This document shows, piece after piece, positions 1-10,377 of a stretch of 64,000 nucleotides of DNA. Source of the DNA: Notospermus geniculatus (taxonomy: Eukaryota > Nemertea > Pilidiophora > Heteronemertea > Lineidae). The stretch's first letter is position 1, and the number at the start of each line of letters is the position of its first letter. The notes under the pieces were generated by a model. That model saw nothing but the letters and a program-made list of their open reading frames with translations. It did no database searches and was not told the origin of the DNA. A program made the translations under genes and the position numbers. Location: the NCBI GenBank assembly GCA_002633025.1, contig NMRB01000530.1, positions 113,575-177,574 of the forward strand, written 5' to 3'.

Positions 1-2
1 CC

Positions 3-3000
3 GAGAGACTTGCCTGGGCGAGATCCGGTGGTAGATGTTTCCTTTGTTTCAAGTCAACTCATCGTTCAGGCGGGTGTTTTCTTAGGTTCCGGTGTAATGT
101 AAATGGGTGTGGCAGACCTCATTCGAGTCTGTTGCATGATGCATTCTGTGAAAGTGTGGAAAAGTCGGATAAGCCAGACACTGGTACGGTGGCCGGTTGC
201 GGTGTGGGTGTACTGAAGCATACTAGGTCTACGGTGTATTTGCAGACGCTTCCGGTGAGGGTACACACTCCAAATGGGCGGGTTATAGATACCTATGCCC
301 TATTGGACAGTGGGAGCCAGGCAACCCTCATCCGGGAATCGTTTGCTAAAGACCTAGGATTAAATGGGCCCTTGTCCGACCTCCGTATCAGTGGTATAGG
401 CGCAAATGGTACTGAACAGAAATCTAGATGCGTTTCGTTCTGGGTCAGTGATCCCGTAGATGAATTGGCTTCTCCAATTAAGATCAATGAAGCATGGACA
501 TTTGGTCAACACTTTAATTTCCCGTCCCAGAGCTTGTCTAGTTCAGGTACGTTGCAGTGGCAGCATGTCGAGGACCTGAAATTACATAATGTCCACTCGT
601 CGGAAATCATGCTGTTGATTGGTGCGAATGTCCCGCGTGCTCATGTACATCTTGACGTCAGGGAGGGGTCTGATGATCTTCCTCTTGCTGTTAAAACTCC
701 ATTAGGTTGGACCGTCATGGGTACTGAGTATTTTGATTCCAGTGTTGGAGGTTCGCACCACGTCAGCGTTAATTTCACGACAACTAGTGACGACAGACTA
801 GGAGAATGTGTTGAACAATTTTGGAAGACTGAAAGCTTCGGTTCTGTACAGAATGAAAGACCTTATTCTAGGGACGACATCAAGGCTCAGGGAATATTAG
901 ATTCCACACTGCGTCATAAGGAAAATGGCCACTATGAAGTAGGCATGCTCTGGGCGTCTACACAACCTTTTCTTAGAAATAATAGAAGGTTGGCTGAACG
1001 TAGGTTTAGGTGTCTTGAGTATAAACTTGACAAGGATTGTGAAAAGCGTCAGAAATACCAAGACGTTGTTAATGATTACATCAATAAAGGTTATGCGCGG
1101 AAACTGACCCAGGACGAAGCAAATCAGACAACTGATAGGACTTACTACCTGCCACATCATGCGGTTGTTAACCCCAAAAAACCCAGCAAGGTGCGAGTTG
1201 TATTTGATGCGGCGGCGGCGTTTGAGGGCATGAGTTTGAATAGTCAGTTACTTACAGGCCCGGACTTGCTCAATAACCTTGTTGGGGTTTTGTGCCGGTT
1301 TCGATGCGGGTCGGTGGCAATGATTGCCGATGTCCAGGCAATGTTTCATCAAGTCCATGTGCCGGAATTAGATTCTGATGCCTTAAGATTTTTGTGGAAG
1401 GAAGATCTCTCCTCCAACTTGCCTCCAGACGAATACAAAATGCTGGTACATGTGTTTGGCGCAAAATCATCACCATGTTGCGCAAATTGTTGTTTAAAGC
1501 GTTGCGCGTTGGATAATCTTGAGGGCAATTTCAGTCAGGTCGCGCTTGATTCGGTTCTGCGCAATTTTTATGTGGATGACATGCTGAAAGCTGTTGATAG
1601 TACTGACTTCGCTATTAGACTAGCATTTGAACTGATTGAGATTTGTGCTACTGGTGGATTTAACCTGACTGATTGGGCCTCGAATTCTAAACAGGTGTTG
1701 GAGGCAATAGCTGCCCATAAAACTAAGACAAAGTGTAAGGCCACTACTAGCTTAAATCTCGATCTCGATGACAAAGACAAAGCGGTTCGCAGAGCATTGG
1801 GCCTAAAGTGTGACATGGGGAGAGATGTTTTCTCTTTTGATGCTATGAGTGTCGGAAATGTGTTTACTAAACGTGACATTCTTCGTACTATCAGTTCTAT
1901 TTTCGATCCATTGGGGCTGATTGCACCCTTTGTTTTGAGGGCTAAGCTCTTTCTCCAGTATCTCTGGGAGAAGGGGTTTGGCTGGGATGATGTTATCTCT
2001 GAAGAACATTTGAGGGATTGGTTAAATTGGGCCCAAGAGCTCTGCGATTTGCCTGCGCTTAGTATCCCGCGTTGTTTTTGGCCATTGGGGTTTGGTCCAG
2101 TCAGGTTTGTGCTCCACACGTTTTCAGATGCTTCGGAGTTGGCATATGGAGCCGTTAGTTACTTAGTCATGTTTTCTGACCTTGGTGACACACATGTCTC
2201 CCTTGTGATGTCTAAGACACGAGTCGCGCCGGTAAAGCGCCATTGTTTGACATTGCCCCGCTTAGAACTTCAGGGTGCAGTTTTGGCTGTAAGATTACAG
2301 CGAACCATCTTATCAGAGTTGGATTTGGAAATTTCAGCCTCATTCTTTTGGGTAGATTCACTGATTGTGTTACAATATATCAACAGTGAGTCTAAACGAT
2401 TGAAAACATTCGTTGCGAATCGTGTGGCTGAGATCAGGACGAGCACCGATCCTCAACAATGGAGGTTTGTTCCCGGAAACTTGAATCCTGCAGATGATTG
2501 TTCCCGTGGTTTAAATGTCCTAGATATGAAACAAGAACATCGTTGGTTTAGGGGCCCTGAGTTTTTGTGGTCGGAATCTGACTGGCCGGATCGTGTCTTG
2601 GCACCAACTTTGGATGACAATGACTGCGAATTGAAACGAGAGGTGGGTGTGGGCATGGCGTCTGTGGCGAACGAGAACGTGCTTGACCCTGTCAAATTTT
2701 CCAGTCTTTCGCGTCTTGTAAGAGTCACTGCATGGGTGAAGCGCTTTGTGTACAATGTAACATCGCGTGATCAACGAAGAGTTGGTCCTCTTACTGTTGA
2801 CGAGTTGAATGCGGCTTTGATGCATTGGATTCAGAGTGCACAGCGTGAGCATTTTACTGATGAAATCCGCCGTCTTTCTAACGGTGAGCAATTAGCCAGG
2901 GACAGTAAATTGGTACCCCTGACTCCTATGCTTGTTGATGGTGTACTCAGGGTCGGTGGTAGGCTTAAGAATGCTCACGTTCCATTCGGTTCCAAGCATC

Positions 3001-3764
3001 AACTCATCATCCCGAAAGATCACGTGATTGCCAAGTTGTTGATAGCAGACGCACATGAGAAGCTGTATCATGCAGGTGCTGAACAGACCATTGCTAGACT
3101 ACGCGAGGTTTATTGGATCATTCATGTGAGATCTTTGGCGCGACATATCATTCGTTCATGTCTCGTTTGTCACCGACGCCGGGTCCAACCTAGCATCCCA
3201 AAAATGGCCCAACTGCCCTTGGAGCGCATCTCAATGAATTCTGTGTGGTCGTACACTGGCTGTGACTATTTTGGACCAATGTTAGTGAAGCGTGGTAGGG
3301 GGACAGAAAAAAGATGGGGGTGTATTTTCACCTGTCTAAGTGTTCGTGCCGTCCATTTGGAACTTGCGTCCTCCCTCAGCACGGATGCGTTCATACTTGT
3401 GCTGAGACGGTTCATTGCGCGTAGAGGAAAACCCGTTAAGATTTTCAGTGATAATGGCACTAACTTTGTTGGAGCCGGTCGAGAGCTCAGGGATGCACTC
3501 GCTGAATTAGACGGAGACAAGGTCCAGGATGTCTTGGCCGAGAGAGGTATAGAGTGGCACTTTATACCACCCCGGGCTCCCTACATGGGTGGAGCCTGGG
3601 AGAGGCTAGTGAGGTCAGTCAAGTTGGCATTGAAGACTGTTCTGAAAGAAAGATGTGTGCACGAAGACACACTGTACACATTCATGTGCGAGGTTGAATG
3701 TATTCTAAACAGTCGGCCATTGACTTATACACTAGTGTTGATGCCGATGATCTCGAGCCATTAA
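3..3764 (+). CDS. pol: BEL/Pao retrotransposon Gag-Pol polyprotein (5'-partial, frameshifted at its 3' end)
   Basis: The frame is open from base 3, so the gene starts before the window; the first ATG at 132 is internal. Upstream of it lies a zinc-knuckle-like stretch (CFLC...THRSGGC, then CNVNGCGRPH) typical of BEL Gag ends. Domains follow in order: aspartic protease (LLDSGSQATL, about 300-325), reverse transcriptase (VRVVFDAAA, IADVQAMFHQ, FYVDDML near 1567), RNase H (FSDASELAYGAV, PRLELQGAVLA, FWVDSL), and integrase with a His/Cys zinc site (about 3070-3180) and the D,D,E residues in CDYFGP, FSDNGTNF and GGAWERLVRSVK. This order, with integrase last, is the BEL/Pao type. The protein copies element RNA and integrates it. 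The reading frame breaks near 3730 in the conserved NSRPLTY region and resumes in the next frame, so the copy is probably inactive. Confidence 0.93.
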   Translation, partial: ERLAWARSGGRCFLCFKSTHRSGGCFLRFRCNVNGCGRPHSSLLHDAFCESVEKSDKPDTGTVAGCGVGVLKHTRSTVYLQTLPVRVHTPNGRVIDTYALLDSGSQATLIRESFAKDLGLNGPLSDLRISGIGANGTEQKSRCVSFWVSDPVDELASPIKINEAWTFGQHFNFPSQSLSSSGTLQWQHVEDLKLHNVHSSEIMLLIGANVPRAHVHLDVREGSDDLPLAVKTPLGWTVMGTEYFDSSVGGSHHVSVNFTTTSDDRLGECVEQFWKTESFGSVQNERPYSRDDIKAQGILDSTLRHKENGHYEVGMLWASTQPFLRNNRRLAERRFRCLEYKLDKDCEKRQKYQDVVNDYINKGYARKLTQDEANQTTDRTYYLPHHAVVNPKKPSKVRVVFDAAAAFEGMSLNSQLLTGPDLLNNLVGVLCRFRCGSVAMIADVQAMFHQVHVPELDSDALRFLWKEDLSSNLPPDEYKMLVHVFGAKSSPCCANCCLKRCALDNLEGNFSQVALDSVLRNFYVDDMLKAVDSTDFAIRLAFELIEICATGGFNLTDWASNSKQVLEAIAAHKTKTKCKATTSLNLDLDDKDKAVRRALGLKCDMGRDVFSFDAMSVGNVFTKRDILRTISSIFDPLGLIAPFVLRAKLFLQYLWEKGFGWDDVISEEHLRDWLNWAQELCDLPALSIPRCFWPLGFGPVRFVLHTFSDASELAYGAVSYLVMFSDLGDTHVSLVMSKTRVAPVKRHCLTLPRLELQGAVLAVRLQRTILSELDLEISASFFWVDSLIVLQYINSESKRLKTFVANRVAEIRTSTDPQQWRFVPGNLNPADDCSRGLNVLDMKQEHRWFRGPEFLWSESDWPDRVLAPTLDDNDCELKREVGVGMASVANENVLDPVKFSSLSRLVRVTAWVKRFVYNVTSRDQRRVGPLTVDELNAALMHWIQSAQREHFTDEIRRLSNGEQLARDSKLVPLTPMLVDGVLRVGGRLKNAHVPFGSKHQLIIPKDHVIAKLLIADAHEKLYHAGAEQTIARLREVYWIIHVRSLARHIIRSCLVCHRRRVQPSIPKMAQLPLERISMNSVWSYTGCDYFGPMLVKRGRGTEKRWGCIFTCLSVRAVHLELASSLSTDAFILVLRRFIARRGKPVKIFSDNGTNFVGAGRELRDALAELDGDKVQDVLAERGIEWHFIPPRAPYMGGAWERLVRSVKLALKTVLKERCVHEDTLYTFMCEVECILNSRPLTYTLVLMPMISSH

Positions 3765-4138
3765 CTCCTGGACATTTTCTCCTGGGTCGCAGTCCTGATG
3801 TTCTCGCTCCGGTACAGAGTACCATGTCTGATCTCAGTAGTCGGAAAAGGTGGCGCCAAACGCAGGTGTTAGCAGATTTGTTCTGGAGGCGTTGGAGGAG
3901 GGAATATTTGCCACGTTTGCAGGGAACATCTAAGTGGACAAACGAAGTGCGTAATTTGAAAGTAGATGATGTTGTGTTAGTGTGTGATTCTGATGAGCCG
4001 CGCGGCAAGTGGCCACTTGGTCGCGTAACGGAAGTTGTTGTGAGCTCGGACGGCCGAGTCCGTACGGTTAAAGTGAAAACTCAGACGGGTGTTGTGACTC
4101 GTCCGGTTGCAAGATTGTGTCCATTAGAAGAATCTTAG
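3698..4138 (+). pseudogene. BEL/Pao polyprotein C-terminal domain, displaced by a frameshift
   Basis: This frame continues the polyprotein after the break near 3730. It reads LEPLTPGHFLLGR, then RRWRREYLPRLQ, then DDVVLVCDSDEPRGKWPLGRV, the conserved C-terminal domain found after the integrase core in BEL/Pao elements (DUF5641-like). True homology starts at about codon 10 of this ORF (about 3727), because the first codons overlap the upstream frame. A single-base indel in a TATACACTAGT context explains the shift. It could be genuine decay or one sequencing error. The stop is at 4136-4138, the normal end of such polyproteins. Confidence 0.85.
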
Positions 4139-4483
4139 TTCGGTTCAAGTGATTTGATCGAGTTGTGACAGTAGATAACAGTAGATCGTGAATGAATGAA
4201 GTTTGTAATGAGTAAATGTATTAGGTCCGTATAATTTCTAGGTGGCGCTGTGAAGCTCCGACCAAAGGTTTTTTTTTTCTTTCCAATTTGGGCTTCTGAC
4301 ATGTCTGATAGTTCCAGTTAAAGAATGGATATTGGTAACTGCGACTATTCCTGTACTACCGGTAGTTTCATACTAATTTCATATTAGTTTCATATTAGTT
4401 TCGTATTACTTTAAATGTTAATTTGTATTAAAGCAAGTTTGCACTGACAGCGCTTTTGGTTCAAGCGCCGTCAGGGGGGTGGC

Positions 4484-4574
4484 TGTGAAGGATTCCTGCA
4501 TTTTTTTTGTTACAAGCCATATAAATCTGATCTAGAACCTCTTCAATAGAATTCCTTTGGTATAGTCTGACTTG
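4484..4574 (+). repeat. candidate start of the BEL/Pao 3' LTR, cut by an unresolved base
   Basis: A purine-rich tract (TCAGGGGGGTGG, 4471-4482) resembling a polypurine tract is followed by TGTGAAGGATTC. This is the arrangement expected where a 3' LTR begins with TG. The sequence then reaches an N at 4575 and no CA end can be fixed. The 5' LTR lies outside the window, so identity cannot be checked. Confidence 0.35.
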
Positions 4575-4659
4575 NTGTGGGTCAAATACAGAAATTCATG
4601 CGAAAGCTTCCAGGGGTAGTGGCGTAGTCTTTATGACGTAGCCAATACACGTGGAGTTC

Positions 4660-4935
4660 CAGGATGCTAAAATGTGGGTATAGGCATTTCATCTGTCTCG
4701 ATATCTCTACTAGTTAAGGAGATATTGAGTACAATAGGTTGTGGATGGCGGCCATCTTGGATTTCAAGATGGCGGCAACAATTTTCAAACATTTTATGCA
4801 CCATTGGATTCCTAGACCCTTGAAATGTGGGTGAAGGAATTTCAACTGTCCTGATATCTCAACTAGTTACGGAGATATTCAACAAAACAGATCTACACTG
4901 GCGGCCATTTTGAAATCTAAGATGGCCGCCACACG
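4660..4935. repeat. two tandem units of about 140 bp containing GGCGGCCATCTTG motifs
   Basis: Unit one (about 4660-4790) and unit two (about 4795-4935) share AATGTGGGT, GATATCTC, ACTAGTTA and GGAGATATT in the same order. Each ends with an inverted pair: GGCGGCCAT followed about 15 bases later by AAGATGG. The pair has the core of a YY1 binding site (CCATNTT). Similar motifs occur at 34910-34945 and 35098-35117 inside the transposon within PolB. The sequence is non-coding. Confidence 0.7.
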
Positions 4936-6442
4936 GGGTGCAATTTCCGGTGGCCCCTGGACTAAAAATCGTTGTTTTGTGTTACTCTAACCATCTGCCA
5001 AGTTTCATGCTTTTAAGGGAAAGTGCACAATTGATCAGCTAAGCCGCCCCACTATTATGATCTATTGTTCGAGTCATAAGGGGCACAGTCCGCGTGAGTT
5101 ACTGCGAAACTAATGTATTGGGCCAACCCTGTATACCACGATCTATAAATACACACAGCACACCTGGATGACCTAATTTCTGTCCGCAGTGAAGTACACC
5201 TGACTGCGGACAAGATTTTGCAGTAGCTCATGCGGTGTGTGTCCCTAATGTCTACTGGCTTTTCATAACTTGCAGGAAACAATGCGAATACCGGTATCTC
5301 TTTCTTCAAAATCCATATACAATTGGCCTAGAAAGTGTTAAAAAGAGCATTTCATACTTGAATAGTGGTTTAGCGACCTTTTGACCTCTGGTGACGTCAT
5401 CGGTGACGTCATCATAATTTGCATAGCACCAAATTGTAGCTGGTCCCATATCCTTTCCAATGACACCAAATATGTTTAGGTTTAGCGACTAAAATCATCT
5501 GTAAAAAGCGTTCTTATTTCCCCTACCCCTAAATTTCGGCTAAAAAATGTCGAGGTCAAAATTCAGATTTGGGCCCAGATAGCCAATTCGCAAGATTATC
5601 TGAACTGTTAACAAGTTATTTCCTGTGGAAAATCATTATACCTACCCAAAAACTTGCAAGAAAAAAGTATAACATGCATGACCACCTAAAACCTTAAATA
5701 AGCACATTTTTGGGGTTTGGCTCCCCTACTATATTATGAGCGGTGTTGTCATTTCTACTTCACAAATCAAGTCATGGAAAATTGTGGTCAGACGGTCAAT
5801 TTCCTAAATGGGGTCAATTTTTAAGACAGTCAACTTGTGACATTCCATTGGGTAACTGGCATGACTGGTGGTTGACCACCTTCATTGATCTAAATTCAAT
5901 TTGACGCTGTTTGAATTATGTGGTGAATTTCCTATCAACTGAGTGCAGGCCTATAACCACAGACACACGTCAACACACAAAACACTACTGAATGGCCATT
6001 TTTTCTGATCTACTCAACAGGACAATGGCAGCAAGGGACTGTGTCAATGGTGTGTCTGGCATGACCAGAATAATTTGGATAAAAGTGGTTTAAAACCACC
6101 TTTCTAATTAAAATAATTGAAATTTTAGCATGTTTAAGATATGATATGAAAGCTCTCGATGAGAGGAACACGCTCATATAAAAATTTTCAGTGAAAACCT
6201 GCAAATAAAAAAGTAGCCAAAAACATGACTTTACAAAATATCTTCTATTAAAAGTCGATTTCACCGGATTTTCTGGACTTCTACATCATCAGATAGCCAG
6301 GAAAATTTGCTATCACATATGTTAGGCTCAGTCTGCTACATCGTAATGGTTTGGAGATATTCAAGAAAAACTGCTGTCCATTGACTTTTTTCCATGAGTG
6401 TACTTATCTTTTGTGTTCAACAAAGTATTAATGTCACACTTA
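4936..6442. other. no gene seen; unannotated non-coding DNA
   Basis: No long open frame with recognisable content and no clear terminal repeats were seen. The only notable site is a pair of TGACGTCA palindromes at 5392-5411. The rest is AT-rich, unremarkable sequence. Confidence 0.6.
5392..5411. promoter_or_regulatory. two CRE-type TGACGTCA sites in tandem
   Basis: TGACGTCA occurs at 5392-5399 and again at 5404-5411, four bases apart. It is the consensus for CREB/ATF dimers in animals. No transcript start can be linked to it, so function is only a possibility. Confidence 0.3.
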
Positions 6443-7178
6443 GGCCCGTATGCACCAAAAAAGATCAGATCAAGGCTTGAGAACGACTCCATTGAGTCGG
6501 TCTCAAATTTTGAGCCAGAACTGGTATGCACCAGAGAAGATCAGGATCAGCTTCGTTGATCTGGCTCAAGTGATCTGAGCTCTAACTTGTGCGGAAGACC
6601 TGTGTATTTCTGCGTGCAATTGCAATAACTGATCCACATTGCTGAGCTAGATCATTATGGCAGATAGAAATCACATCAGCCAACCCCAGAGTGTGAAACT
6701 GTCAGCAACTCCCGCCGGTCAAAGTGACCATAAACAAATTAATGCAGTTTCAGCTTAAAACTAACAATGATATATGAATATTATTATTAGCACTAATTAT
6801 TATTATTCCCTATTATATTCTTGCTATTATCGCTTGTTATTAAAAGGAAAATCAAGTACCTAATGCGGAATTCATCATCAGTATACTCCCCAAACTGATT
6901 ATTATGATCTCATATAAGTCGGGGAACAAGGATAACTGGGTTTTGTTCTAAAATCTCAATGATATCAACCAGTCTAGCCACTTCGCTATGGTGAACAACT
7001 CGGCAAATCAGCTTGATCCGAAAGTTAAACCTGCCAGTGACCAGGTTTGACTTTTGGATCAGTTCAGGCCTTGATCCTCAGTGGTGCATACCATTTTTCG
7101 GTTCATCCCAAACTTGATACCGATCAACATTGATCTGAGCTTCAACTTGGGGATGATCCTCTCTGGTGCATACGGGCC
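6443..7178. mobile_element. non-autonomous PIF/Harbinger-like DNA transposon with TTA target duplication
   Basis: The ends are a perfect 14-bp inverted repeat, GGCCCGTATGCACC at 6443-6456 and its complement at 7165-7178. Each is flanked by TTA (6440-6442 and 7179-7181). A TWA target duplication with GG-starting ends is the PIF/Harbinger pattern. Internal GATCAGAT and GATCTGAG words also occur in both orientations. No transposase frame is present, so it depends on a partner elsewhere. Confidence 0.75.
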
Positions 7179-7186
7179 TTAGGCTT

Positions 7187-7410
7187 AAAGGGCCTCTTGA
7201 GGCAGCTTTTCAGTGCATGTTGCTATGATTACTAACACAGAACTGGTGGCATGAGGAGCCAAGTTGAGCATCAATTTTGAAGTAAAATTTCATCCGTGTC
7301 AACATTTGATTCGCAATTCATGAGTTCATGGTTACTAGCGCCATCTGTTGCATAGTGGGAGTACTGTTAGTACATGTAGCCTAATAGCAAGCTGCCTCTA
7401 GAGGCCCTTT
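7187..7410. mobile_element. small palindrome-ended MITE
   Basis: AAAGGGCCTCTTGAGGCAGC at 7187-7206 is inverted at 7389-7410 with one or two differences. It sits nine bases from the preceding element, so the two insertions are almost adjacent. There is no coding content. Confidence 0.6.
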
Positions 7411-8549
7411 ACATCGAATTGCCTGGCCGGACAGACATTATTCTGATTGTGGCAGTTCAGTCAACCATTTGGTCATGTTAGTTTTCCTTTNTCTATGAGG
7501 TCCTCACAAACACAACTGTAGAATCAGGCAAATTGCTGACTTATTTTAGATTTGAATGCAAATATCTCTTAAAGTGATGTTTTAAGATAGTGTTTTCAGC
7601 AACAAAAAAGAAATACACACTGAGCTAACATATGTACCGAATTCATTAATCAGTATTTTGAGTGTTTCTGCTTCATTTCAGTCATTTTGCAAATGTTCTT
7701 TGTTTTAACATTCAGTTATGTAATGGTCACATGTTTTCTCTTTCACAATATAGAGTGATGTCTAAACTCCATATTCCATCCGTTTTTAGAGCAACTACCC
7801 AACAATTAATACCTAAAAAACGATTTGGTACAATCGTTCCTTAAGTATACAGCTCCTTTTGATAATCTCAAATATCTCAGCAACCACTCAACATATTTTG
7901 ATGAAACAAAGCCCAAAATCCTTAGAAAGTTCCACTCTGTCACATCTGCAACAAAAATGTCGAAAATATTACATAATAAGAAGTTTGATTTTTAGTGTTT
8001 TTTCTGATGAGCTACTACGTAATTACGATGTTTTCATATTTCCAAAATGTTGATGCAGAAATATTCCCAACAAGATGTACTTCCGTATGGAACAAACCGT
8101 GTTAAAATCGGCCCAGTAGTATTTGAAATATTCAACTTATCAGGTGTAGATAAACAAATGTCCATGATTGTACATACATTTATGTAATATTATGATCATA
8201 TACGAGTCTACTGTGTGTTCATTACATCAAGATTTTGTAGGACTTTCTGATAAAACACTGTAAATGATTGTAAAACTGATATACTGTACTTGTAATGTAG
8301 AAGTCATATTATAGTATTTTATTTACAAAACCATCTCGTTCAGTTTACTCACAGTAGGCCCTTGTTTATGGTGAAGTTCAGTTCGAGGATCCTGTAGCCG
8401 CGAAGGGCTTCTGCCCACAAAGATATCTCGCCATTTGGCTTCATGCCCGAGAAAGATGTCCGTTTTAATACATCATCTACGTCATAATCCTTGCATAATT
8501 AGCTCATTTTCATAATTAGCCATGGGTCTGGAGGGTAACTTTGCATTAC
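7411..8549. other. no gene seen; AT-rich non-coding DNA
   Basis: Short open frames here (for example 7662-7844 and 7859-8053) have no recognisable domain and biased AT-rich composition, as expected by chance. One unresolved base lies at 7491. Confidence 0.55.
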
Positions 8550-8918
8550 AATGAGGAACCCGCAGAACTACGCCACGACGTGGCGCTGTCAGTGTAAGAC
8601 CCGGAAGTCCTATTTTCTAACAGTATTTCCATTTACTTCTTGCCCCAAAATAAACCACTCTCTTTGGTTCAATTTTGATTAAATTACACTGTCCTGTTTC
8701 ATGTTCAAAGTTCTCCGTATATCACTGCTTTGTTTCGTCAGAAATGCCACAGGATGCCAATACTGACAACGTCTTTTGGGGAAATTTCCACGGAAAATTG
8801 TGTAGCAAAATGCACACATGCTTTGACGACGTGACCTCAACAGCGAAAAAAGTGACGTCAGTACGTCATTCGGGTCTTAAACTGACTGCGCCATCTGCAG
8901 TCATGCGGGTTCCTCATT
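8550..8918. mobile_element. MITE with 15-bp inverted ends
   Basis: AATGAGGAACCCGCA at 8550-8564 is repeated inverted at 8904-8918. Subterminal sequence is also partly inverted (the ACGCCACG and GACCCGG words). No transposase is encoded, and the target duplication is not clear. Confidence 0.65.
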
Positions 8919-8968
8919 AGAAAAGGAGTGAATTGCTAATTTTCATGCTTGATAAACAAGTATTAAAG

Positions 8969-9059
8969 TGAAGGGATACCTGTAAGCACAAAATATTGCA
9001 CGCACAATATTGAAAACTCGATATCTTTTCTATTGACCAAAAGTTGGCTATCCCTTCAC
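8969..9059. mobile_element. very short MITE, 91 bp
   Basis: GTGAAGGGATA at 8969-8979 and its exact complement at 9049-9059 bound a 91-bp AT-rich segment with an inner inverted word (CAATATTG). It is flanked by TTAA-containing sequence on both sides. Confidence 0.5.
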
Positions 9060-9302
9060 CTTAAAATGCAAAATTTTGCGATTCGATGTGGTTTTATTTT
9101 CCTGTACACATACATGTACATGTACCAGAAAGTTGGAATGATTTTAGAAGTATAGTCAACAAAATATTTAGATTTTGGTCTCATTAACTTCAGTAATTTA
9201 GTTTTTGCACCAGGCGGAGATACCCACTTCTACGAAAATGTACGGAAAGACCCGAAGTCTATGTTAATTGTCACGTGTAGGTTTAAAAATAGAATTCTCT
9301 CA

Positions 9303-10377
9303 CATGGACCATGTGCGTTTGTTAGCTCACCGTGGTGAGCTTATACAATGGTTGTGCGTCCGTCGTCCGTCGTCGTCCGTCGTCGTCCGGCGTCGTCCGT
9401 TAGCAGGGCACGTTTCGTAACCGCTGGAGCTATTGATCTGAAACTTGGTACATATATACCCCTAGGTCAGACGACCCACGACACCAAGTTTCGGTCCGAT
9501 CCGACTCTCAGCTTGGCCACCAGGTGGCGGAAACCAAAAACACAAAAAGTGCAATAACTCCTGAACTAATGACTAGATCATCTCCAAATTTTTATCATAG
9601 GTGCAGCTAATAAGGATACATAACATATATAACGGGTTTTTGATTTGACCTACTTTTCAAGGTCACAGAGGTCAAAGTTCGACAAAAGTGACGAACCTGC
9701 CAAAGTTTGTCATTATTTCACCAAGCAACTTCATATCTTGCATAAACATGCATTGGAGGGGTACCTTATAAAATACCAAGTTTCGGCCCGATTGGATATC
9801 CAATATGGCCGCCAGGTGGCGTAACCTGAAAATCAAGGAAGTGCTATTACTCGGGAACGGCTTGACGCAGAGTGCTCAAATTTGATATTTACCTCCCTCT
9901 AGATGACCTTTACATGCACGTCAAATTTCGGCCTGATTTGACTTCAAACGTGGCCACCAAGTGGCGTAACCCAAAAATCATCAAAGTGCTGTAAATCAGG
10001 AACGCCTTAACCCAAAGCGCTCCAATGTGCTATGTGGTCCCGTGCAGATGACCTTTATGTGCATGTGAAGTTTCGGCACGATCGGACATCCAATATGGCC
10101 GCCAGGTGGCGTAACCTGAAAATCATCAAAGTGCTGTAACTCAGGAACGACTTGGACCCAAAGCGCTCCAATGTGCTATGTGGCCCCTGCAGATAACCTT
10201 CATGTGCATGTGAAGTTCTTGCCCAATCGGACATCCAATATGGCCGCCAGGTGGCATAAACCCCAAAATCATCAAAGTCCTACTTGGGAATGACTTGACC
10301 CAGATTGCTCATAAATGATATGTACCTCCCTCTGTCATTAGACTATTATGTCCTACCCGGTGAGCACATGGTCCATG
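9303..10377. repeat. repeat element with inverted ends and degenerate tandem units of about 130-140 bp
   Basis: CATGGACCATGTGC (9303-9316) is inverted at 10364-10377. A CGTCCGTCGTCCG microsatellite lies at 9357-9400. From about 9470 to 10310 the motifs AAGTTTCGG, GGCCGCCAGGTGGCGTAA and AAAATCATCAAAGTGCTGTAA recur in order about six times with substitutions. The unit carries no long open frame. Similar Gln/Val-free tandem modules near CGTCCGTCG microsatellites are common in marine invertebrate genomes, which is background knowledge and not tested here. Confidence 0.65.

Noticed and set aside
9357-9400. CGTCCGTCGTCCG array as a CRISPR-like array
   Set aside because: It is a simple microsatellite in eukaryotic DNA without spacers.
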